DNA from: JABMMZ01 sp044373665
GTDB lineage: Bacteria; Bacteroidota; Bacteroidia; NS11-12g; UBA955
DNA: 64,000 nucleotides
Assembly: GCA_044373665.1 (NCBI GenBank)
Contig: JBIPNH010000002.1
Location: 11,846-75,845 of the forward strand
Reading direction: 5' to 3'
The first letter of the stretch is position 1. The number at the start of each line of letters is the position of its first letter. Positions 1-10,400 of the stretch are shown one piece after another. Position numbers and translations under genes: made by a program. The notes below the pieces were generated by a model. It made no database searches. It was not told where the DNA came from and saw only the letters and a list, made by a program, of their open reading frames with translations.

Positions 1-437
1 TAAATAAAAGTATTTTCATCCATTTGCTCGGCAGTACCATAAACACAACTACTGCTTGCATAAACAAATTTTTGCAAACTTTTGTGTGATTTTAGTATTT
101 CCAACAAACCAACAGTTCCTACAATGTTTGTTTGAATGTCACTGAATGGGTGGTCAACAGAGTTTTGATTTGCAAAATGGGCTGCCAAATGAAAAACATA
201 ATCAAACTCATGTTGATTAATTACAAAGTTTAGTTTGTCCATTTTATCAATGTCCATTCCCACAAAAACAATGCGTGGATCATTAGGTAAAAACACAGAC
301 ATACCCGAGGATTGATTGTCCATAATGAGTATTTTTGATACATTCTCGGACAAGAGTTTTCGGACCAAATTGTTGCCAATAAAACCGGCCCCTCCAGTTA
401 CAAGTACTCTTGCGTTTTTAAGCGTTGCTTTTTCCAT
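1..437 (-). CDS. NAD-dependent epimerase/dehydratase, 5' part only
   Basis: This is the N-terminal 145 residues of an extended short-chain dehydrogenase; the rest runs off the left edge of the window. The ATG is at 435-437 on the minus strand. The protein opens with MEKATLKNARVLVTGGAGFIG, so the Rossmann nucleotide-binding motif GGAGFIG lies at about residues 15-21. It is followed by an acidic residue at the end of the second strand (IMDNQ), a VFHLAAH motif near residue 90 and an ASSSCVYG segment near residue 131 that supplies the active-site Ser region. This is the sugar-nucleotide epimerase/dehydratase family, for example UDP-glucose 4-epimerase or dTDP-glucose dehydratase relatives. The YxxxK catalytic pair would lie beyond the edge, so the substrate cannot be assigned. 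It probably contributes to surface polysaccharide synthesis. Confidence 0.9.
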   Translation of the reverse strand, partial: MEKATLKNARVLVTGGAGFIGNNLVRKLLSENVSKILIMDNQSSGMSVFLPNDPRIVFVGMDIDKMDKLNFVINQHEFDYVFHLAAHFANQNSVDHPFSDIQTNIVGTVGLLEILKSHKSLQKFVYASSSCVYGTAEQMDENTFI

Positions 438-488
438 ACCTAAATTGGTTTCGAATCTAATTTAAAACCTTAGGTTTTACAAATTTAT

Positions 489-1505
489 TTAAGCTTCCGA
501 AAGGATGTGTTGTTTTAATTCATCAATTTGCTTGTAGATGCTTTTGAAGAATTGATTTCTTTGTTTTTCGGAAACACCACTTACGAGGGTCGATTTAGCT
601 AAAATATTATTCAACCATTGTTCATTTTGTTGATTAAAATTAGCATTGGTAGTTTGCATAAAATTAAACGAACTATAACTGATAAAGGAAGCTGACACTT
701 GTTTGGATTTCGCCAAAATACAATTGGTGCCAATCATTACATCACTCAAATAAAACTGCAATTTAGTGGATGTCATGCTGTCATTTTGGTTGAATTTGTA
801 ACCCATGTCACAGTTTTTTTGAATTAAATGAATCATGGATTCTAACTGAGTGATGATTTCTAACACACTTTCGGTTTTGTCAAAAAAGCCAGCATCATAA
901 TAATATTTTATCTGTTTAATGGTGCTAATAACGGTTTCGTTTGTCCAAACTTCGGTGGAATCAATGGTTTGATAGGTTAAGAAGATTTTTTTAGCAGTAT
1001 TAATTATTTCCTCAGGTAAGTCAATTTTCTCATAATGTTTGTATTGAAATTCGGAAACATTCATCAATGATTTTAACCAATATTTGATTTTAAAATCCAT
1101 TAATTGAGGAAATCCAAAGTGATAAAATACCGGAATATCTTCAGCAGCAAAAGTAATATGAACATCTTCCATAGAGGCTAATCTCTCAAGATTGGTAAGC
1201 ATGTTATTTAGATATGAAAGATAAGATTCTGTGTCGCTATTGAGGTGGTTTACAGTGAATGAAACTACATTGTTCAATTCGGTATTCATCGATTCAAAGG
1301 GAATTTTAAAATATTCAACTATTTTAGAGGTTTCATTCAACGTATAATCTGTTTCATTTCTTAACCTTCGGTAGGCACTATCCAAACTAATGTCTAAAAG
1401 TTCGCTCAATTCCCTAGCTAATGATATATTAGCAGGAACATGATTTTCAAGAATTTGATTAAAAGTTTCTTGGAAATTTTTTGCATTTTTTACTTTTACA
1501 CTCAT
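489..1505 (-). CDS. Bacteroidota HTH-domain transcriptional regulator (338 aa)
   Basis: The N-terminal segment (about residues 25-70) reads as a helix-turn-helix: SLARELSELLDISLDSAYRRLR followed by TLNETSKIVEYF. This resembles the HTH of a Bacteroidota family of about 250-350 residues whose long C-terminal part has no assigned function. The remaining 270 residues look all-helical, without membrane segments or known ligand motifs. A -7 promoter box lies 19 bases upstream of the ATG. The gene points away from the S41 peptidase at 1738, so the two share an intergenic region but not a promoter. The regulatory target is unknown; family assignment rests on the HTH segment alone. Confidence 0.7.
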   Translation of the reverse strand: MSVKVKNAKNFQETFNQILENHVPANISLARELSELLDISLDSAYRRLRNETDYTLNETSKIVEYFKIPFESMNTELNNVVSFTVNHLNSDTESYLSYLNNMLTNLERLASMEDVHITFAAEDIPVFYHFGFPQLMDFKIKYWLKSLMNVSEFQYKHYEKIDLPEEIINTAKKIFLTYQTIDSTEVWTNETVISTIKQIKYYYDAGFFDKTESVLEIITQLESMIHLIQKNCDMGYKFNQNDSMTSTKLQFYLSDVMIGTNCILAKSKQVSASFISYSSFNFMQTTNANFNQQNEQWLNNILAKSTLVSGVSEKQRNQFFKSIYKQIDELKQHILSEA

Positions 1506-1524
1506 ATTGCTTTAATGTTTAATG

Positions 1525-1532
1525 CAAATCTA
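1525..1532 (-). promoter_or_regulatory. Bacteroidota -7 box for the HTH regulator
   Basis: Minus-strand TAGATTTG, an exact match to the TAnnTTTG consensus used by the primary sigma factor of Bacteroidota, 19 bases before the ATG at 1505. No clear -33 TTTG element was seen. Confidence 0.55.
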
Positions 1533-1724
1533 TTGTTTTTCGTAATTAAAATTTATTTTTTTTAAATTATTGAAAAAATATTGGTGATTACAGTTTTTAA
1601 TTAACTTATTAAATGATTTTCTCTCAAATAATATATTTTAAAACAATTAACGAATTATTATACTTGACGTTATCTGGGAACTTAAGATACAATGAGGTTA
1701 GTTTTTAAATTCCTTAAGTTTTGT

Positions 1725-1732
1725 TATTTTTG
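1725..1732 (+). promoter_or_regulatory. Bacteroidota -7 box for the S41 peptidase
   Basis: TATTTTTG matches TAnnTTTG and ends only 5 bases before the ATG at 1738. A T-rich tract (1702-1706) lies at -33 spacing. Transcription would start at or next to the start codon, so the mRNA should be leaderless or almost so. Confidence 0.6.
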
Positions 1733-1737
1733 TAAAG

Positions 1738-3375
1738 ATGTTAAATAAGAACAAAATTATATTATTGGCCATTTTATCAGTTTCACTTCTTGGTTTTAAA
1801 GCGGCGGATGATTATTTTGAAATTAGTAAGCAAATAGAAATATTTGGTTCTGTTTATAAAACCGTAAACCGCGATTATGTAGACGATGTAAAACCTGGAG
1901 ATTTAATGAAAGTTGGTATTGATGCTATGTTAGCTTCACTTGATCCTTATACTAATTTTTATTCTGAAAGTCAGGCAGAAGACGCCATGATGATGCGAAG
2001 TGGAGAGTATGGGGGATTAGGAAGTCAAAGTGTAAAAAGAGGAGAATATACTTATATTACAAGTGTTTACAAAGGTTTTGCGGCTGACAAAGCTGGGTTG
2101 AAAATAGGAGATAAATTACTGGAAATTAATGGTAAAAGTTTCGTTGGTAAGTCCTCAGAGGAGGTTGGAAACGCCTTAAGAGGGGCTCCAAATACTAAAG
2201 TAACTTTGTTGGTAGAAAGAAATGGAGAGAAAAAACTATTAGAGATTTTCAGAGAAGAAATTAAAGTTAAAAATGTAACCTATTTTGGATTGGTTAATCC
2301 CGAAACGGGTTATATCCGTCTCGACCACTTTACAATGGGTGCAGGTGCTGAGGTAAAAGAAGCATTGTTGTCATTAAAAAGTAAAGGAATAAACAAGGTA
2401 ATTCTTGATTTGAGAGACAATGGAGGAGGCTTGTTACACGAAGCGGTAAACATTGTAAATGTATTTATAGGTGGTGGTGAGTTGGTGGTATATTCAAAAG
2501 GACGTTCAGCTGATGCAAGTAAAAATTATAAAACCCTCGATCCTGCTACAGATGCCACTATTCCTTTGGTGGTGTTAGTGAACAACCGTTCTGCATCTGC
2601 TAGTGAGATAGTTTGTGGTGCTATTCAAGATTTTGACAGAGGTGTTGTAATAGGAGAAAATACATTTGGTAAAGGTTTGGTCCAAAATGTAAGACCCTTA
2701 GTGTACCGAACGCAAATGAAAGTTACGATTGCTAAATATTATATTCCGTCAGGGAGATGTATTCAAGAATTGGATTATAGCAATAAAAGTAAAGATGGTA
2801 AAGCACAAGTAATGCCCGACAGTTTGAAAAAGAAATTTAAAACAAAAAACGGTCGAGAAGTATTAGAAGGTGGAGGTGTTCAGCCTGATATAGAAATCAA
2901 AAAAGAAGATAAACCCGAAATTGTAGACTTACTTGAAAGAAGTTATTTGATGTTTGATTATGCCACAAAGTTTGCTTCAAGCAAAGAGTCTATTCCTTCT
3001 GCTAGTCAGTTTGTGCTTACCCCTCAAATGTACGATGAGTTTGTTCAATTTGTAAAAATGCAAAAGGATATTCAGTCGAGCGAAACGGAGAAACAGTTAG
3101 AACAATTGAAAGTAAAATTAAAGGCTAAACCCAATGTAGAATCCATTCAATCATCAATTACAGCGATAGAAAAGTTTTTGTACGACTATAAACTACAAGA
3201 AATACAAAAGCATCAAACTAGCATCAGTCAATTGTTGGCGCAAGAGATTGTTAGGCGTTATGAATATCAAGAAGGTGGTTTTATTCAATCCTTTAAACAC
3301 GATCAATACATCTTAAAATCGCTTGAAATATTCAATAACTCAATGCAATATCAGCAAATTTTAAATAAGAAATAA
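1738..3375 (+). CDS. S41 family C-terminal processing peptidase (CtpA/Tsp-like)
   Basis: This is a periplasmic serine protease of the tail-specific/CtpA family (545 aa). An N-terminal hydrophobic signal or anchor (residues 5-22) is followed by a helical region, a PDZ domain (about 85-165) and the S41 catalytic domain (about 175-395). The catalytic pair is visible: Ser287 in NNRSASASE and Lys312 in FGKGLVQ. They are 25 residues apart, the spacing known for the Ser/Lys dyad of CtpA. The conserved DLRDNGGG segment is at 224-231. The last 140 residues form a helical C-terminal extension. The stop overlaps the next gene's start by one base (taATG), so the two are co-transcribed. Its role is probably processing or quality control of envelope proteins; no substrate can be read from the sequence. 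Confidence 0.93.
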   Translation: MLNKNKIILLAILSVSLLGFKAADDYFEISKQIEIFGSVYKTVNRDYVDDVKPGDLMKVGIDAMLASLDPYTNFYSESQAEDAMMMRSGEYGGLGSQSVKRGEYTYITSVYKGFAADKAGLKIGDKLLEINGKSFVGKSSEEVGNALRGAPNTKVTLLVERNGEKKLLEIFREEIKVKNVTYFGLVNPETGYIRLDHFTMGAGAEVKEALLSLKSKGINKVILDLRDNGGGLLHEAVNIVNVFIGGGELVVYSKGRSADASKNYKTLDPATDATIPLVVLVNNRSASASEIVCGAIQDFDRGVVIGENTFGKGLVQNVRPLVYRTQMKVTIAKYYIPSGRCIQELDYSNKSKDGKAQVMPDSLKKKFKTKNGREVLEGGGVQPDIEIKKEDKPEIVDLLERSYLMFDYATKFASSKESIPSASQFVLTPQMYDEFVQFVKMQKDIQSSETEKQLEQLKVKLKAKPNVESIQSSITAIEKFLYDYKLQEIQKHQTSISQLLAQEIVRRYEYQEGGFIQSFKHDQYILKSLEIFNNSMQYQQILNKK

Positions 3376-4193
3376 TGGATTATTTGTCGTTGTTATTCTT
3401 ATTAGGGGCAGGCGTTTTCGGCGGAATATTATCGGGCTTGTTGGGTGTAGGTGGTGGATTGATTTTTATTCCTATAATACAATACATTATTCAAGACAAA
3501 GTTGCTCCCGGAGACATTGTTTCATACACGATTGGCAATAGTTTGATGATTATTTTTATAGTTGGCTTGTCGGGGTTTTTAAAACAAAGGCAATTGAAAA
3601 ATACAGATACAAAAGCCACTATTTATACAGGAATTGCCGCAGTTTGCTCTTCTTTACTTGTAACGGCATTGCTTAATATTTTTGAAATTAACGATTTGTC
3701 TATATTTAAATCGTTTTTCACATTGGTTTTAATAGTGACAATCATTAGGGTACTTATTGGTCAATTTTCTAAAAAAAAAGATTCAGAAGTTTTAAATTTA
3801 CCACCTTATAAAAAATTCATCCCTGCGGGTCTTTTTGCAGGAATAATTACATCATTAACAGGTTTAGGTGGAGGAGTAATAATGGTACCTTATTTTAACA
3901 AAATATTAAAACTTCCCGTTCGTTTTTCTACCGGTTTGTCATTGTCTGTTATACCTATCATTGCTTTACCACTCATCATTTATTACATGGTTCAAAAGCC
4001 AGTTTTGTTGGTTTTTCCTGCCTTTCAAACTGGTTTTATGATGTGGGCAGCCATTATTCCATTGGGTTTGTCGGCGGCAATATCAGCAAGATGGGGTATC
4101 ATTCTGGCTCAAAAAATGCGACCTTCAATTATTTTGTTTCTGTTTTTGGCTTTTTCACTGTTTACCCTTTTTAGAGTACTTTTTTTTAAGTAA
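3375..4193 (+). CDS. TauE/SafE family sulfite exporter-like permease
   Basis: This integral membrane protein of 272 residues has about eight hydrophobic segments in two pseudo-symmetric halves, as is typical of TauE/SafE. Each half carries the family's Gly-rich signature: GLLGVGGGLIFIP near residue 22 and LTGLGGGVIMVPY near residue 162. Members move organosulfonates, sulfite or related anions across the inner membrane, but the substrate cannot be deduced here. Translation is probably coupled to the upstream S41 peptidase because stop and start overlap by one base. The gene ends 60 bases before a convergent gene. Confidence 0.9.
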   Translation: MDYLSLLFLLGAGVFGGILSGLLGVGGGLIFIPIIQYIIQDKVAPGDIVSYTIGNSLMIIFIVGLSGFLKQRQLKNTDTKATIYTGIAAVCSSLLVTALLNIFEINDLSIFKSFFTLVLIVTIIRVLIGQFSKKKDSEVLNLPPYKKFIPAGLFAGIITSLTGLGGGVIMVPYFNKILKLPVRFSTGLSLSVIPIIALPLIIYYMVQKPVLLVFPAFQTGFMMWAAIIPLGLSAAISARWGIILAQKMRPSIILFLFLAFSLFTLFRVLFFK

Positions 4194-4253
4194 AAGAAGT
4201 TATTAGTATGTCGTTGATTTTTTGAGAATAATCTACTTTCTCAGCTTTCGACT

Positions 4254-7052
4254 TTATTGTTTGTTGATTTTGAAGGTTTGGATATTGTATTGGTCAATGA
4301 TTCTTATTAAATAAGCACCCTTAATTAAGTCGTTTAGTTTTAAAGTTAATAATAGCTCGTTATGATATTGGTGATACACAATTTTGCCATCATAGCTCAT
4401 TATTTCTACCAAGTACGATTTTCGGAATGGTTCTGTCCGATTAAACTGTAGTTGCAATAAGTCATGGAATGGAATTGGGTAAACGGTAACTTGTTTTCCC
4501 TGTTTATTTGAACTGCATTCTCCAAGCTCTGTCTCGGTCAAATCGCCATTTTCTATTCCTCTTATTTGATAGTCGGAAAAAGTGTTATTGATGTTAAATA
4601 CATAATTAGAAGCCCCCATTGTTTTTATACTTTCTATGTAAACCCATTCGTTGTTGAATAAGCCATACAGCGAAAGTTGATGATATTTATAGACATATTC
4701 ATCCTTTAATTGAACTGTAACGTAATTGTCGGAACATGTTATATTGACTTCATCCAAATTAAGTGAGATACACGAAACAGTATGAATTAGAGTATCTAAA
4801 ACAAAACAATTATTACTATGGTTGGTAATAGTTAATACCATTTCAAAAGTGCCGGTATTGGGATAAACAACTAAACCTGGATTAATAAGTCCACTTCCAA
4901 CACTATCATTAGGATTTCCGCCCTCAAAATTCCAAGTATAGATATAACTTGAAGGGTTTAGGTTTGTACAACTCCAAAATAAAGAATCGTTGCAAAAATT
5001 ATAGGTTAGATTAACACTTTCCTTAACAGGTAAAGACAACGCACTAATGTTTAATGTGTCTTTAACAATACAGCCAGATAATGTGTCTTTTATTGTAAGG
5101 TATTTAGATTCGTTGCCAGTTATAGTAGTTGTAAGAGTTGGAGTTCTAACATTATTAGGCATCCATAAGTAGCTTGTATAGCTATTATTTTGTGACGGTA
5201 AATAGCCCAAAGTTACTGTGGTATTTAAGCAATACGATGTATCAGAACCTACATTAGAAAGCGGGATGGAATAACTTATGGTATCAAAGAGGCCTTGACT
5301 TAAGTTGAAATATGTGCCACTATTGTTCACTTGTAGTTTCATGCCACGAACCATATATACATTGTTCCCTGTCAAAGGAAAACTATCGGTAAAGGATGGA
5401 TTTACAGTTGTGCCAATTTCTACAAAGGTGCTGTCTATGTGTTTTGCCCTAAAAATAAGATATTGGTTTACCGCTGTGTCAGTAGGTTTTGTCCAAGACA
5501 ATTTAAACCTTTGATTACAACTGTCTTGTTTCACAACAAAATCAGAGATTGGTTCTACAACATTTAAACGGGTTGTTGGGTCACCCATAAGAGCGGGATG
5601 TATTTGTAGGTAGCTAAAAGCTGTAGTTGGGTAAAGCAAATAGTTAGCATTTGTATCATAATTATACTGAGTTCTCATGGTGCTATAGCCAATAGTTTCA
5701 CCCAAACCCATGTGATGAAAAAACCAATGTGGTCTGCCCACCCAAAAGGAATTTAGGACATGACCTTTGGCCGCTAATGGAGCTCTCAGAAGATTATTAG
5801 TATTGTCCCAATCGCCAAAATAACTGCCAAATAGACCTGTAAATACTGTTTTTAATTCTTGGGTTGAGGACGCCATTTGGGAGGTGTTAGCAACAAACGA
5901 AGCACTAGAATATCCACCTGCACCAAATCCATAACTCCATTGGTAAGATTTTGTATTTAAAGTGCTCAAATAATCGAGATTAAAACAAGAGTCTTTGTTG
6001 ATTAATGGTGCTGTATTTCTATAGGCATTGCCAGCAAAATGTTCGTCAATATATGGATAAGGGTAATTTAAAAGTCCAAAGTTGTCATCTATCAAGCATC
6101 TTGGAACAGTGGTAAAATTCAAATGCTTGTAATCGTGGTTTTTCTTAAAATAGCGCCTCAACAGTTCTCTTTCTGTTTCTGTGAATGATGTAAAATTTGA
6201 TAAATCAATTCTTCCTACCCCAAGTTCAATTAATGTGGGCAAGGATGTTTGGTCAAATTTTCCATCAGATGGGTTGTTGTTATTCGCCGTTCTAGCGCCC
6301 AAGTTATTGGTTACTGCATTATCAGTCCAACTGGAACTATTTACATCACCATAGTATACATCGGCAGGCCAAGCCCCTTCATGACTAGGAGCAGAAAAAG
6401 TGGTGTGTCCATCGGGAGGAAAAGTGCCGGATGAAGAAAAGTTTCCTGAGTATGGAACTGCAACATCACCAATTAAACAAACACTTTTTACCTGAGTTGG
6501 ATTTGTGTTGTATTCACTTACAATGAATGTCTTAATCGTTGACACACTAGTGCTAGGAGAAACCCACATTACCTTGGTAAACCAACCATCACCTGTCAAA
6601 TCATTTTTGAATGTCCTTAAATCATTGGACAAAAACACGCGATGTGTACTGTCTATTATTAATAACAGTGTGCCTCGATGTTTGGTAGGTAAAACTCTGT
6701 GGCCAGCATAAATATAACCCTGTACTGAGTAGCCATCTTTACCAGTATCTTTTTCAAATCGGTACTCAAAATGACTGCCGGTTGTAATGGTGTCGCTAAA
6801 GGTGGTGTCATTCATATTCAGGGTGCGGTAAGCACTTCCCCAAGTATAGGAGGTTTTTGATTTTCTGTAAACCCTTTGTGCCCTAGCTGTAGGAGGGGGA
6901 TTTTTCCAACGAAAATCCAAAATTGATGTTGATGAATTTCGAACTCTTGATACACAGGAAACTTCCAAGTTATAATCTCTTATACTTATACTTTGTGAAT
7001 CAGCATTTATTAATACCAATTGTAAAATAATAATCAGAAGAATCTTTTTCAA
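4254..7052 (-). CDS. C25-like (gingipain-fold) T9SS cargo protein, apparently lacking the catalytic dyad
   Basis: This secreted protein of 932 residues has a signal peptide (1-19), then a region like peptidase family C25 (about 115-500): LLLIIDSTH near 130, CLIGDVAVPYSG near 192, GVGRIDLSN near 278 and the closing LMGDPTTRL near 488. A fibronectin-type-III-like domain (about 505-575), a PKD-like domain (about 680-760) and a type A T9SS sorting domain (about 855-932, starting VYPIPF) follow. Gingipains use a His in a GHG motif and a Cys about 33 residues later. Here the matching positions read GAG (Ala378) and GSYFGDW (Ser410), 32 apart, so both catalytic residues seem replaced. It is probably an extracellular non-peptidase or altered enzyme. 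The alignment was made by eye. Confidence 0.75.
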   Translation of the reverse strand: MKKILLIIILQLVLINADSQSISIRDYNLEVSCVSRVRNSSTSILDFRWKNPPPTARAQRVYRKSKTSYTWGSAYRTLNMNDTTFSDTITTGSHFEYRFEKDTGKDGYSVQGYIYAGHRVLPTKHRGTLLLIIDSTHRVFLSNDLRTFKNDLTGDGWFTKVMWVSPSTSVSTIKTFIVSEYNTNPTQVKSVCLIGDVAVPYSGNFSSSGTFPPDGHTTFSAPSHEGAWPADVYYGDVNSSSWTDNAVTNNLGARTANNNNPSDGKFDQTSLPTLIELGVGRIDLSNFTSFTETERELLRRYFKKNHDYKHLNFTTVPRCLIDDNFGLLNYPYPYIDEHFAGNAYRNTAPLINKDSCFNLDYLSTLNTKSYQWSYGFGAGGYSSASFVANTSQMASSTQELKTVFTGLFGSYFGDWDNTNNLLRAPLAAKGHVLNSFWVGRPHWFFHHMGLGETIGYSTMRTQYNYDTNANYLLYPTTAFSYLQIHPALMGDPTTRLNVVEPISDFVVKQDSCNQRFKLSWTKPTDTAVNQYLIFRAKHIDSTFVEIGTTVNPSFTDSFPLTGNNVYMVRGMKLQVNNSGTYFNLSQGLFDTISYSIPLSNVGSDTSYCLNTTVTLGYLPSQNNSYTSYLWMPNNVRTPTLTTTITGNESKYLTIKDTLSGCIVKDTLNISALSLPVKESVNLTYNFCNDSLFWSCTNLNPSSYIYTWNFEGGNPNDSVGSGLINPGLVVYPNTGTFEMVLTITNHSNNCFVLDTLIHTVSCISLNLDEVNITCSDNYVTVQLKDEYVYKYHQLSLYGLFNNEWVYIESIKTMGASNYVFNINNTFSDYQIRGIENGDLTETELGECSSNKQGKQVTVYPIPFHDLLQLQFNRTEPFRKSYLVEIMSYDGKIVYHQYHNELLLTLKLNDLIKGAYLIRIIDQYNIQTFKINKQ

Positions 7053-7449
7053 AGAAATTGATTTTAGTTTGGCAAATTTAATAGGATTTGTATTACTATC
7101 ATTAATAAATATATCATTATCAATTAATATTGTATAGTATAAAGAACAAAATGTAATTAGCGTTTTTTAAGCAATATCAAATTGTATTCTTTTTTATTCA
7201 AATTATTTATTCATATAACTAGTATTTGACAAACTTTTATTTAATTATTAAGAGTTTATATAATAAACATAATATGGCTGTAAAAAATTAAATAAATAGT
7301 AAAAGTGCCATAGTTTAACTTTCATTTAAAAATGAACCATATTGTTATACTTAAATTTTAGTTTTTAATTTAAAGTTTATTAGCAAAAAATTAGTGAATG
7401 AAAAAGAAGATAAAGATGATAGTTAAAATTGTGTAAAAGATCAGCGACT
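7053..7449. other. AT-rich intergenic region between two T9SS cargo genes
   Basis: This 397-base stretch has no convincing ORF. It holds the -7 box of the C25-like gene at its left end and the untranslated end of the SGNH/beta-helix gene at its right. A short perfect inverted repeat (TTCATTT / AAATGAA, 7321-7336) has a two-base gap and no following U tract, so it was not called a terminator. Confidence 0.5.
7073..7080 (-). promoter_or_regulatory. Bacteroidota -7 box for the C25-like gene
   Basis: Minus-strand TAAATTTG matches TAnnTTTG and lies 20 bases before the ATG at 7052. No -33 element is obvious. Confidence 0.55.
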
Positions 7450-10400
7450 TTATTCATTCTTTATTAATTTAAATGTTTGTACATTATTTTCATTAATTAG
7501 TTTGATGAAATACAACCCTATCGGCAAGGATTGTATTTTTATTGTGTTTATACCTTCAATTAATGTTTGTGAAAAGTATATTTTTCCATTAATATCAAAT
7601 AGGTTAAATTGTGTATTAGGAATGAAGGTTTTGGAGACATCAATAATTAAATCTTCATTACCAATTGGATTAGGATACATTGCAATTTTAAAAACATCTG
7701 ACGATAATACTCCTAAATTTTGGACATTCCATTCATAAGCGCCAATATCATAAGCATTTTCATTCTTATTATTATTTCCCCAATAGTCTCTATTTCCCAT
7801 ATTAATACCAAATAGCATTTGTAGATCTAAGCCAGAATTTCTACAAGGTGAAGTTTGACGAAAATGAAATGCATTCAATGAATCTGTCGGTTTGGGAAAT
7901 AAGGTTAAAGGGCTTTTATTAATATCATTTAACATCGGGTTTAAGCTTAATCCTGTATTAATATTTCCATTTTTTTCGCAAAACGCTCCCCCATTTCGAA
8001 AAGCAGACAAAGAATTGAAATTATTGCCATAAGTTATAGAAAATGCTTCTTCGTTAGCATAATATAAATTGCCAATAAATTTAGGATCTTGTGTTACAAA
8101 AGTTGTAGGAACTGTAACTAACGGTAATCCTCCCTTGGTATAAAATATATTATTATAACATTCAACTCCCGACATGTTAGTTCCAAAATCGGTCATCTGA
8201 AATGCGCCAAATGAATTGTACTTATTTTTAGAAGATGGGGAGACGAAAATAGTATTATTATAAAATTTTAATCCGTTCCAACTAGTATTTGGAGCTGTAA
8301 ATAGTGTTACGGATGAATTATTAGTTCGTGAATCATTTACGCTTATACAGTATCGAACAGAATTATTACCCCATGGTCTTGCACCGGCAAAATTTCCAAG
8401 TAAATATCCAGCTCCATCATTGTCATGTGAAAAACAATACTGTATAACAGAATTAGTAACACCACCATCTAAATCAAATCCCAATCCATCACAACCTGTT
8501 GAAGTTCCAGATGAATTGTGGTGACTTTCACAAAATTGAATAGTAATCGCATTGGCCGACCAAACCCATATTCCACCAGGACCTCCACAAGCTGTATTCG
8601 CAGTTCCTGTATTGTATGCAACACAATGTTCAATTACACTTGAATCTATTTGTGATAATACGATACCACTGCCTTTATGAGTTGAAGCTGCATAACCAGT
8701 GATGTTATAAACTTCTGTATTTCTTATAATGAATTTTTTATGATGATAAAAATTAGTGCTTTGATTGTCGAATGCATAAGATACTATTCCATTTTCTCTG
8801 CAATCATGCACTTTACAACCGTCAATAACAACATCTTTAAATCCTGCTTTCACATTCACATCCCAATTGGAATAAAATCGAATTCCACAAAACCCAAATC
8901 CACTTACTTCACAATTTTTAATAGAAATATTGCTCAAATACCCTGAGGTATTCGTTGTGAAAAACAACATACCATCAATGTCTTTCTGTGTGCCATTTCC
9001 AGGACCTGTAAATTTGAGATTGCTAATGTGGAAGCCTTGAGTATTGGTCGCTTTTAATCCACATTTAGAAGTTAATGTTGTGTTGATTGTAGCTTGACCA
9101 TTACCATAAGTACTTATAATTATTGGTTTTAAAGCTGTATTACCATCGTTATTGTCAAACTCTAAATGACCAACAAATGTTTTCCCTCCCTCAAATAATA
9201 TAGTATCTCCTGGATTAAAATTTTTGGTGTTGATTTTATCCAAACTTGTCCAAGCTGAAGAAATTGACAATCCATCTGTATTATTTCCAGTAGTATTTAC
9301 ATAATATTTTTTTGAAAATTTGTTTATTGTACTGCCATCATTAAAAAGTTCTGCCAAACCTTGCGCATACCATCTTGCTAAATAATCATTTGGATGAAGT
9401 GAGTTTGATTGACAATGTTTAGCGCCTTTTCTTTTATAGATAGTATCGCTTAAAGTAGTCATATCAAAAACTGCAATACCAGAAGTTTCCATACTTTTCA
9501 GTTGCGTTAAAAATCCATACATTAAAACATCGCCATTTGATGGAGATCCTTGGGAATTTACATCGGGCAACATATTTCCAATAAGTATAAACTCCGTATT
9601 TGGGTTAGCATTCTTAATTTTATTGATGCTAGATTGCATGCTGTTTTTAAATTGAGTATTGCTTGTAGTCCCCCAAATGTCGTTCATACCCATGTCTAAA
9701 ATTACTAAATCCGGCTGATTAGGGACCACCATACTTTCGCAATATTGATCAATCCATGCCACCATTTTTCCACCACAAGAGCCATTAATCATTTTAATAT
9801 CGGAACCAAATCTTGCTTCCAAAGCATTCTCTAATAAATCTACATAACTGCGCATGTATGGTTTGGTAGGTGTAAAGTTTTTATCATCACCTGCAAATCC
9901 ACTTACATTTAGACCAGCGGTTATACTCATTCCATAAGCTTGTATGGTTAACGGTTGACCAGCTTTTAATTTTGCCATTGTTTTTGGCAGTCTGTCACCT
10001 TTGTATCCAAGCATAGATGTGTTAGTCCAATTTTTTCTGTTTGGTATATAGGTAATACATGTCCATGATGTAGCTTTAGTATTCATCAAACCATTGGGTT
10101 GACCGTTCCCTTTTTTTCCTGCAACGATTGAAACGCTTGAAGAAACTTTTGCAGTCAGTTGTTTTATGATATTCCCTGTTACTGAATAATCTATATTTTG
10201 TGTAAAAGGTTGAGAAAAATCGTAATTTGTCACAGAAATTATTTTCTGTGGTTCAAACATCAATTTTGCTGTACTATTTATCCCATTTAAAAGGACTAAT
10301 TCGTTATGAACAGTATCCGATTTCCAAAAGGGTTGGAGGTATTGATTAATATTGCAGGTAGGGGCATTAGATGTGTAATTAGGGAATTCATAATAGCCGC

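Noticed and set aside
4194..4253. Terminator between the TauE/SafE gene and the C25-like gene
   Set aside because: TGAGAA and TTCTCA can pair, but the stem is short, the loop long and no T tract follows.
7321..7336. Terminator hairpin between the two large secreted-protein genes
   Set aside because: The arms are only 7 bp, AT-rich, two bases apart and not followed by a U tract.
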